Under the pieces are notes generated by a model. It was not told the origin of the DNA. It did no database searches and saw only the letters and a list, made by a program, of their open reading frames with translations. From positions 1 through 6,037 of the forward strand of contig JAGWBE010000049.1 in assembly GCA_021296055.1 (NCBI GenBank): 6,037 nt of DNA. The letters are read 5' to 3'. Position 1 is the first letter of the stretch; each line of letters opens with the position of its first letter. The translations under genes and the position numbers were made by a program. Source of the DNA: Dehalococcoidia bacterium. Lineage in GTDB: Bacteria > Chloroflexota > Dehalococcoidia > Lucifugimonadales > Australimonadaceae. Shown in pieces: positions 1 to 4,872 of this stretch.

Positions 1-611
1 CCCGAGGAGAAGTAGCTCGGGATACCGTTCTCCTTAGTCACCTTCTCGGCAAAGCCTTCTTGCAACAGCTGTTCGCTCAGCGGAACAAAGAACCGCAGCT
101 GCTTCGCTTTCCATGGCGATGTGTCTTTCTCTTGCTTTGTCCGTTTCGACCAGTCGTTCGGGAACGCCACCGGTCGGAACTCCGGAGCGGGGAGCGAATC
201 GCCGATCTTGATGGCGCGCACCTCTACGCCCCAGAAGCCAATCTCCTCAGGTGTCCAGCAGTTGAGCCAGTCGATGGCCGCACGGTGCTCGTCCCTGAAG
301 GAGGGCGTAACCCAGATGACGGCGCGCGCATCGTGTCCCGCCGCGTAGGTCAGGAGCTGGCCAAGGTGGGCGTGGTCAGTCCACTCCAATTGGTTCTCGA
401 TGGCGACCAATTGGTCGGTGTTACGGTCGCGGGCGAGGATGTCCAGAGAGAAGTCGCCGACCGCCGCCTCCGTTCGGAGGGTCTCCAAGTCCATCTTCAG
501 CGCCTCGCCCAGCAAGTCGAGGTGCTTGGCGAGCCAGGGCGTGAAGTCGTTTGCCTCGTGCTCCCAGACCTTCCGCACGCTCACTTCCTCTATTCGTCCT
601 AGTTCCGGCAC
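1..611 (-). CDS. DUF4268-type PD-(D/E)XK nuclease-like protein, C-terminus cut by window edge
   Basis: I read this minus-strand frame by hand: it is open from GTG at 611 to the left edge (203 codons, no stop). The start is well fixed: an in-frame TGA lies two codons upstream, and AAGGAG (618-623) sits 6 bases before the GTG. Residues about 50-90 carry the telling motif: GDFSLDILA (D53, D57), then about 14 residues later IENQLEWTDH (E72, Q74) and LGQLLTYAAG. This D...ExQ pattern is that of a PD-(D/E)XK-like nuclease fold with Q replacing the usual K. It is the conserved N-terminal part of proteins annotated as DUF4268-containing; the DUF4268 domain itself would lie mostly beyond the edge. Substrate and role are unknown; such proteins are often linked to restriction or defence, but nothing here proves that. 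GC is about 62% by hand count, against 75-80% in sampled lines of the next gene, so it may be acquired. Confidence 0.82.
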   Translation of the reverse strand, partial: MPELGRIEEVSVRKVWEHEANDFTPWLAKHLDLLGEALKMDLETLRTEAAVGDFSLDILARDRNTDQLVAIENQLEWTDHAHLGQLLTYAAGHDARAVIWVTPSFRDEHRAAIDWLNCWTPEEIGFWGVEVRAIKIGDSLPAPEFRPVAFPNDWSKRTKQEKDTSPWKAKQLRFFVPLSEQLLQEGFAEKVTKENGIPSYFSS

Positions 612-617
612 TCTTCA

Positions 618-623
618 CTCCTT
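618..623 (-). promoter_or_regulatory. Ribosome binding site of the DUF4268-type gene
   Basis: The minus strand reads AAGGAG followed by a 6-base spacer (TGAAGA) and GTG at 611. The spacer contains an in-frame TGA, so this site decides the start: the reading frame cannot begin further upstream. Confidence 0.7.
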
Positions 624-648
624 GCGTCGGTCATGGTAGCGCAGGCGC

Positions 649-1338
649 TCAGCCCAGCGCCTCGGTGGGGATGCGGCGGACGATGGCCGCGACGCGCGCC
701 GCGTCGCCCGATGCGTGCGCCGCCGCCGCCCTGCTCGCCCGCGTCAGGAAGGCGCGGCGGTCGTCGAAGCACGCCGCCGCCTGCCGCAGCGCCGCCGCCA
801 ACACGTCGTCCGACGCGGGCTCTCGCCGCGCCGCCAGGAGGCCGACGAAGTCGAGCGATGCGGCGAATCGGCGCACTTCCTCCGGCGCGCAGAGGTAGGC
901 GAAGGCGTGGATGCGCGGGGGCAGCGGCGGCAGGTAGTGGCGCAGCGCGCCCCCGTCGTCGAAGCCGACGGTGAGGAGTGTCGCGTCCGTGCGCAGCAGC
1001 CGCTCGATCTGCGGGTGCTCGCGGTATATCTCCTCCTCGCTGGCCGCCTCCGCCCCGCGCGCGATCACCCGGCGCGTGGGGTCGAGAGACGCGGTGGCTA
1101 CGCCCGCCACCACGGCGTAGACGGCGCCCGGCGCGCTGCCCAGGCGGACGAGGGCGCCCATCGGCGGGGCGCCGTACAGGCGGTGGGTCTGGACGACGAC
1201 ACGGTCGATGGCGGCCTCCACCACCTCGCCGAAGCGGGAAGAGTCGGTAGCGGCGCCGTCAGGAATGCTCACGCGCGCATTGTGCGAGAGGGCGGGCGGC
1301 GGGGCAAGGGCGGGGGGTCCCGTTGCGCGGCCCGACAT
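649..1338 (-). CDS. HAS-barrel domain protein of unknown function
   Basis: This 229-residue protein has a barrel-like, valine-rich N-terminal half (residues about 36-82: FGEVVEAAID, then PPMGALVRLG and VYAVVAGVATAS), then EEEIYREHPQIERLLRTD (101-118), LLTVGFDDGG (121-130), YLPPLPPRIHAFAYLC (135-150), and an alanine/arginine-rich helical tail. The order of these blocks matches, from memory, small cyanobacterial and Chloroflexi proteins with a HAS-barrel (the N-terminal domain shared by HerA and ATP synthase). There is no Walker A or B motif, so it is not an ATPase alone. Start: ATG 1338 has GGAGGG at 1342-1347 and is preferred, but it adds 22 low-complexity residues. GTG 1272 (207 residues) fits the remembered family length better but lacks a clear ribosome site. 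It lies 59 bases after degV and 37 bases before the nuclease-like gene, and may share their transcript. An open frame continues upstream to 1869, but inside degV that is only an alternative-frame shadow. Confidence 0.75.
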   Translation of the reverse strand: MSGRATGPPALAPPPALSHNARVSIPDGAATDSSRFGEVVEAAIDRVVVQTHRLYGAPPMGALVRLGSAPGAVYAVVAGVATASLDPTRRVIARGAEAASEEEIYREHPQIERLLRTDATLLTVGFDDGGALRHYLPPLPPRIHAFAYLCAPEEVRRFAASLDFVGLLAARREPASDDVLAAALRQAAACFDDRRAFLTRASRAAAAHASGDAARVAAIVRRIPTEALG

Positions 1339-1365
1339 TCGCCCTCCGATTCCCCTCAGGGCGAA
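1338..1365 (-). promoter_or_regulatory. Hairpin enclosing the ribosome site and start of the HAS-barrel gene
   Basis: TTCGCCCT (plus 1338-1345) and AGGGCGAA (1358-1365) are perfect inverted repeats of 8 bases with a 12-base loop. In the minus-strand transcript the 3' arm contains most of the GGAGGG ribosome site (1347-1342), and its last base is the A of ATG 1338. The structure would therefore hide the ribosome site and touch the start codon. No run of T follows on either strand, so it does not look like an intrinsic terminator. The pairing is seen directly; a regulatory role is inference. Confidence 0.5.
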
Positions 1366-1397
1366 CGGGAGCGGGCGTCCCCTATGTGCGTCGGGGG

Positions 1398-2228
1398 CTA
1401 GGCGCGGCGGAAGACTACGCCCAGTGTCCCGGGTCCCGTGTGCGCGCCTACCGCCGGGCCGACGGAGCTGACGATGGGCGGCGTGCCCGGCGTCAGGTCG
1501 GCCAGGTCGGCGGCAAGCGCCTGCGCTTCGTCCGGGACGGCGCCATGGAGCACGCCGACCTCCTCCAGGGGCGCCGCCGCGCGCGCGATCTCGATGAGAC
1601 GCTCCACCGCCTTCCGGCGGGAGCGCACGCGGCCGTACTGGTGCAGTTCGCCATCGTTGATGTAGAGCACAGGCTTGATGTTCAGCACGCCGCCCACGAA
1701 TCCCTGCGCCTTCCCGATACGCCCGCCCTTCACCAGATACTCGAGCGTGTCCACGAAGAAGAAGGCGCCCAGGCGCGCGCTCACTTCGCGCACGGTTTGG
1801 GCGACCTCCGCTTGGGGCGCGCCCTCCGCCGCCTTCCGCGCCGCCGCCAGCGCCGCCAGCCCCGTCCACAGCGACGCGCCGCCCGAGTCGATCACCTCAA
1901 CGTCCACGCCCGCCATCTCCTTGCCTTGCAGAGCAGAGTTGAAAGTGCCTGACAGCTTGGCGGAGACGTGGAGGGAGACGATCTCGTGGCCCTCGCCGTG
2001 GAGGCGCTCGTAGACCTCGGCGAACTGGGCAGGGGTCGGCTGCGAGGTCTTGGGCGGCTGCGACGCGGAGGGCAGGCGTTGGAAGAAGGCGTCGGGCGTG
2101 ATGTCCACCCCGTCCAGCAACTCCTGGCCATCGAAGATGATGATGGCGGGCACGACGATCAGGCCCATCTCGGCGGCCAGCTCGGGCGGCAGGTCTGCGG
2201 TGCTGTCGGTGACGATTTTGAGTGCCAT
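1398..2228 (-). CDS. fakB: DegV family fatty-acid-binding protein (FakB type)
   Basis: A full-length (276-residue) DegV protein. The family binds a single fatty acid and, as FakB, presents it to the kinase FakA, which phosphorylates the carboxylate for phospholipid synthesis; it acts in the cytoplasm. Visible hallmarks are IVTDSTADL (5-13), KTSQPTPAQF (60-69, T61), LSGTFNSA (92-99, S93), DTLEYLVKGGRIGKAQ (160-175), LNIKPVL (182-188), R202 and VGPAVGAHTGPGTLG (256-270, H263). T61, S93, R202 and the late histidine correspond to residues I recall as lipid-binding or functionally important in Staphylococcus FakB. The ATG at 2228 has GGAG (2234-2237) 5 bases upstream, inside the end of fakA. Only 2 bases separate it from the fakA stop, so the two are surely co-transcribed and probably coupled. 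Acyl-chain preference cannot be read from the sequence. The symbol reflects this context; plain degV would also be acceptable. Confidence 0.93.
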   Translation of the reverse strand: MALKIVTDSTADLPPELAAEMGLIVVPAIIIFDGQELLDGVDITPDAFFQRLPSASQPPKTSQPTPAQFAEVYERLHGEGHEIVSLHVSAKLSGTFNSALQGKEMAGVDVEVIDSGGASLWTGLAALAAARKAAEGAPQAEVAQTVREVSARLGAFFFVDTLEYLVKGGRIGKAQGFVGGVLNIKPVLYINDGELHQYGRVRSRRKAVERLIEIARAAAPLEEVGVLHGAVPDEAQALAADLADLTPGTPPIVSSVGPAVGAHTGPGTLGVVFRRA

Positions 2229-2230
2229 GA

Positions 2231-3859
2231 CTACTCCACGGAAACGAGATAGTGGTAGTGGGGCTGGCCGCCCTCGACCAGCTCCGCCTCGACGCCTGGC
2301 CAGCGCTGGGCGATGGCCTCCACGTCGCTTGCCGCGTCCTCCGCTGACCGGTCGGCGCCCCGATACAGCGTCACCAACGCGCCGTCCTCAACCTCCGCCC
2401 GCTCCAACAGCCCCGTCACCGCGCCGCTCACCGAGTCGAACGCGCCCACGAAGCGGTCGTCCAACAACGCGAGCGCCTGCCCTTCCTCGACGGGCGCGCC
2501 GTCGATGGAGGTGGAACGGACAGCGATGGTCACCTCGCCCGACCGCACGGCGGCCAGCGCCTCGCGCATCAAGGCTCCGTTGGTCTCCGCGTCCTGCGTG
2601 TGATCGACGGCGATTATGGCCGCCACGCCTTGCGGGATGCTGCGGGAAGGCACGACGACGCACGGCGTCTCCGCCAGCTCCGCCGCCTGGTTCGCCGCCA
2701 TGACGATGTTGGGGTTGTTGGGCAGGATGGCGACGTGCTGAGCGTTGGCGCGCTTCACGGCGGCGGCCAACTCCGCGGCGCTGGGATTCATCGTCTGGCC
2801 GCCGCTCACCACTACCGCCGCGCCGTAGTCGTGGAAGATGCGCTCGAACGCCGCGCTCGGCGCCACCGCCACCACCGCGAAGTCCGCCGGTTCGGCGCAG
2901 TCGCCGTGCCCGTGGCGGATGACGAACTCCTCGTGCTGCGCGTCCATGTTCTGGATGTTGATCTGGGCAAGAGCGCCGTGCCGCACGCCTAGCGAAAGGA
3001 GCGGCCCCGGGTCTTCGGCGTGGCCGTGGACGCGCACCACGCGATCGTCGCCCACGACGACGGTCGAACCCGCCGCCGCCATCACCTGCTCTTGGATAGC
3101 GCCGGGGTTCAGCCCCTCTCCCTCGATGATGAACTGCGTGCAGTAGCCGTACATCTCATCTTCGGCGTGCTCGAGGAAGGTCTCGCTAACGACAGGGCCT
3201 CCCTCGCTCGCGCCGGGCGCGTCGATGGCCAGCGCGGGCGGCTTGCCCTCGATCTCGCCCAGCGCCCCGGCCAGGAAAGCGACCACGCCTTGCCCGCCAG
3301 CGTCCACCACGCCCGCCTCCGCCAGCACGGGGAGCTGCTCCGGCGTCTTGGCCAGCGCAACCTCGGCGGCCTCGTAGGCCGCGCGCAGCGCCTGCGCGGG
3401 GTTGGCGTGCGCCTGGGCGGAGCCCTCCGCGGCGGCGCGCATCACCGTGAGCATCGTGCCCTCGACCGGCTTGCCGACCGCCTGATAGCCCGCGTCCGCG
3501 GCGGACGCGAGCGAGCGCGCCAGCGCCTCGCCGTCGCACTCTTCGCAGTCCTCCAAGCCGGCCGCCGCGCCCTTCAGGAACTGCGACATGATGACTCCGC
3601 TGTTGCCGCGGGCGCCGTACAGCGCGGCGCGGGAGATGGCCTTGCTCACCGCCGCCACGCCGTCTTCGGCGCCCTCGGCGCCCGACACAGCGGCGCGCAG
3701 AGTGAGCACCATGTTGATGCCTGTGTCGCCGTCGGGCACGGGGAAGACATTGAGCGCATTGATGGCGTCCGCGTAGACCTCGACACAGCGCGCACCTGCC
3801 TCAAAGAGGGCGCGATAGGCTGCGCCGTCGAGCGCCTGTGCTGCGTGGGATGCCATCAT
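2231..3859 (-). CDS. fakA: Fatty acid kinase subunit FakA (DAK2 domain, YloV family)
   Basis: A 542-residue protein of the usual YloV/FakA length, the ATP-dependent kinase that phosphorylates FakB-bound fatty acids to acyl-phosphates in the cytoplasm. The N-terminal DAK2 (dihydroxyacetone-kinase L-like) domain, about residues 10-205, has NALNVFPVPDGDTGINM with the Mg-ATP aspartates D43 and D45, ARGNSGVIMSQFLKG (83-97), KPVEGTMLTVMR (130-141) and VVDAGGQGVVAFL (184-196). The middle domain has YGYCTQF (C240) and VRVHGHAEDPG (H278, H280), positioned like the zinc-binding Cys/His/His of FakA. The C-terminal domain shows SGGQTMNPSAAEL and ILPNNPNIVMAANQAAEL, typical of the family. It starts with two ATG codons (3859 and 3856) and no clear ribosome site, so either may be used. 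It is the first gene of the leftward group fakA-fakB and possibly the genes beyond. All key residues are intact. Confidence 0.95.
   Translation of the reverse strand: MMASHAAQALDGAAYRALFEAGARCVEVYADAINALNVFPVPDGDTGINMVLTLRAAVSGAEGAEDGVAAVSKAISRAALYGARGNSGVIMSQFLKGAAAGLEDCEECDGEALARSLASAADAGYQAVGKPVEGTMLTVMRAAAEGSAQAHANPAQALRAAYEAAEVALAKTPEQLPVLAEAGVVDAGGQGVVAFLAGALGEIEGKPPALAIDAPGASEGGPVVSETFLEHAEDEMYGYCTQFIIEGEGLNPGAIQEQVMAAAGSTVVVGDDRVVRVHGHAEDPGPLLSLGVRHGALAQINIQNMDAQHEEFVIRHGHGDCAEPADFAVVAVAPSAAFERIFHDYGAAVVVSGGQTMNPSAAELAAAVKRANAQHVAILPNNPNIVMAANQAAELAETPCVVVPSRSIPQGVAAIIAVDHTQDAETNGALMREALAAVRSGEVTIAVRSTSIDGAPVEEGQALALLDDRFVGAFDSVSGAVTGLLERAEVEDGALVTLYRGADRSAEDAASDVEAIAQRWPGVEAELVEGGQPHYHYLVSVE
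2234..2237 (-). promoter_or_regulatory. Ribosome binding site of fakB inside the end of fakA
   Basis: GGAG on the minus strand lies 5 bases before ATG 2228 and within the last codons of fakA. Ribosomes finishing fakA stop on top of it, which favours coupled, near-equal production of kinase and binding protein. Confidence 0.55.
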
Positions 3860-3922
3860 AGCCGGTTGCCGCCGGGAGCCGATGCGTGTTAAGGTAGCGG
3901 AGCGCGCCCGGCAGCAGGGCGC

Positions 3923-3952
3923 ATCTTAATGAGGCGGGCCGGGCGGCGTAAA
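3923..3952 (-). promoter_or_regulatory. Possible promoter for the fakA-fakB group
   Basis: On the minus strand TTTACG (3952-3947; 4 of 6 to TTGACA) is followed after 18 bases by TAAGAT (3928-3923; 4 of 6 to TATAAT). It lies in the only sizeable intergenic region and would give a leader of roughly 55 bases before ATG 3859. The match is modest and the surroundings are very GC-rich, so this is a candidate only. I found no comparable pair for rpmB in the opposite direction. Confidence 0.25.
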
Positions 3953-3961
3953 GCGGCCTCC

Positions 3962-3978
3962 GCCTCACACTCCGAGGC
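3962..3978 (+). promoter_or_regulatory. rpmB ribosome site inside a small hairpin
   Basis: GAGG at 3974-3977 lies 7 bases before ATG 3985 and is the likely rpmB ribosome site. It is part of GAGGC (3974-3978), which can pair with GCCTC (3962-3966) across a 7-base loop; a second GCCTC at 3956-3960 could pair instead. Occlusion of the site could tune L28 synthesis. A stem of only 5 base pairs is weak evidence in DNA this rich in G and C. Confidence 0.35.
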
Positions 3979-3984
3979 TCCTGT

Positions 3985-4176
3985 ATGGCGATGTGCGAAC
4001 TCTGCGGCGTCCACCGCCGCGCCGGGAAGAACGTCAGCCACTCCAACCGGCACACCAATCGCTGGTTCTTTCCGAACATCCAGCGCGCCACGCTCACCAT
4101 CCGCGGCAAACGCAAGCGCATGCACATCTGCACGCGCTGTCTCCGCACCTACCAGAACCGCCTCAAGATCGCCTAG
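3985..4176 (+). CDS. rpmB: 50S ribosomal protein bL28
   Basis: A 63-residue basic protein of normal bL28 length, a structural component of the large ribosomal subunit. It begins MAMCELCGVHRRAGKNVSHS and continues with NRHTNRWFFPNIQ and KRMHICTRCLRTYQ, which match the family's G-x-x-VSHS, T-x-R-W-x-PN and CxxCLR blocks. Two CxxC pairs (C4/C7 and C49/C52) mark the zinc-binding (C+) form of L28. ATG 3985 is preferred over the in-frame ATG at 3991 because it has GAGG 7 bases upstream and gives the usual Met-Ala start. It is the only plus-strand gene, divergent from fakA (125 bases) and convergent with rpe (12 bases). No terminator hairpin with a T-run follows it. Confidence 0.97.
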   Translation: MAMCELCGVHRRAGKNVSHSNRHTNRWFFPNIQRATLTIRGKRKRMHICTRCLRTYQNRLKIA

Positions 4177-4188
4177 CCCCCACGCCGC

Positions 4189-4872
4189 TTAAGCGACGCT
4201 TGCGCCGTCAATCGCCGCTCGCAGCGCGGCGATGCGCTCGGCTACGCTCTTCCCCTCGGCGTAGGCGGCGGCGCCCGCGACCAGCACGTCGCCCCCGTGC
4301 TGTACGAGTGACGCGGCGTTGTCCACGCGCAAGCCCCCGTCCACTTCCAACTCGGCTGCGCAGCCTCCATGGTCGATGAGGCTGCGCAGCTGCCGCACCT
4401 TGGGCAGCACGGATGGGATGAGCGATTGCCCTGCGTAGCCAGGGTTGACCGTCAGGCAGATAACGCGGTCGAGGTCGGGCAACGCCTTGACTAGCATCGC
4501 GGCGGGGGTCGCGGGATTGATGGCGACGCCCGCGCGTGCGCCAAGCTCCTTGATGAGGTGCACGGTGCGGCGGAGATGCGCCGCCGCCTCCCAATGCACG
4601 GTAATGATGTCGCCCCCGGCGCGCACGAGGTCGCCGACGAGGCGCTCCGGTTCGACGGTCATCACGTGCACGTCGAGCGGCAAGGAGGTGTGCGAGCGTA
4701 TGGCGGCGACGACCGGCGGACCGATGGTGAGGTTCGGGACGAACCTCCCGTCCATCACGTCCACGTGGATGTAGTCGGCGCCCGCCGCCTCCGTCTCCCG
4801 CACCACCTCGCCCAGGCGCGAGAAGTCTGCGGCCAGGATCGACGGGGCGATCTTGACGCGACGGCTAGCCAC
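4189..4872 (-). CDS. rpe: Ribulose-phosphate 3-epimerase
   Basis: This enzyme interconverts D-ribulose 5-phosphate and D-xylulose 5-phosphate in the pentose phosphate pathway (and Calvin cycle), in the cytoplasm. From GTG 4872 it is 227 residues, the normal size of this TIM-barrel family. Visible motifs are KIAPSILAADFSRLG (7-21), YIHVDVMDGRFVPNLTIGP (34-52; H36, D38), PLDVHVM (65-71; H69), LTVNPGYAGQSLIP (140-153) and ELEVDGGLRVDNA (174-186; D178), then GGDVLVAGAAAY near the phosphate-binding end. D38 and D178 are the acid/base pair; H36, D38, H69 and D178 are the metal ligands. The GTG is chosen because GGAGG (4879-4883) stands 6 bases before it and the length fits; an upstream ATG at 4920 would add 16 arginine-rich, non-homologous residues. 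The start overlaps the end of argH by 8 bases, suggesting translational coupling. All catalytic residues are present. Confidence 0.96.
   Translation of the reverse strand: MASRRVKIAPSILAADFSRLGEVVRETEAAGADYIHVDVMDGRFVPNLTIGPPVVAAIRSHTSLPLDVHVMTVEPERLVGDLVRAGGDIITVHWEAAAHLRRTVHLIKELGARAGVAINPATPAAMLVKALPDLDRVICLTVNPGYAGQSLIPSVLPKVRQLRSLIDHGGCAAELEVDGGLRVDNAASLVQHGGDVLVAGAAAYAEGKSVAERIAALRAAIDGASVA

Noticed and set aside
60..602. Plus-strand open frame of 180 codons opposite the nuclease-like gene
   Set aside because: The minus-strand frame has a good ribosome site, an upstream stop and a recognisable nuclease-like motif; the plus-strand product resembles nothing known to me.
599..634. Eleven-codon minus-strand frame (ATG 634) overlapping the start of the nuclease-like gene
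   Set aside because: No ribosome site before the ATG; the AAGGAG inside it serves GTG 611. Too short to support.
1339..1869. Upstream extension of the HAS-barrel frame to an ATG at 1869, giving a 406-residue protein
   Set aside because: The extra residues are Gly/Arg/Pro-rich and overlap the well-conserved degV coding region in another frame on the same strand; this is an open-frame artefact of high GC.
3020..3892. Long plus-strand open frame (290 codons) antisense to fakA
   Set aside because: Arginine- and histidine-rich low-complexity product with no recognisable motif, and fakA on the other strand has complete family motifs.
3904..3922. Six-base-pair hairpin GCGCCC/GGGCGC in the fakA-rpmB intergenic region, considered as terminator or operator
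   Set aside because: No T-run on either side and pairs of this length are common in DNA of this GC content; no second copy seen.
3882..3929. Possible 15-residue leader peptide upstream of rpmB (ATG 3882, stop TAA 3927)
   Set aside because: The GGGAG before it is only 3 bases away, no promoter is visible upstream, and such short frames are expected by chance.
3801..4148. Minus-strand 115-codon frame across rpmB and the divergent promoter region
   Set aside because: It is antisense to bL28 and overlaps the fakA start; its composition is that of a shadow.
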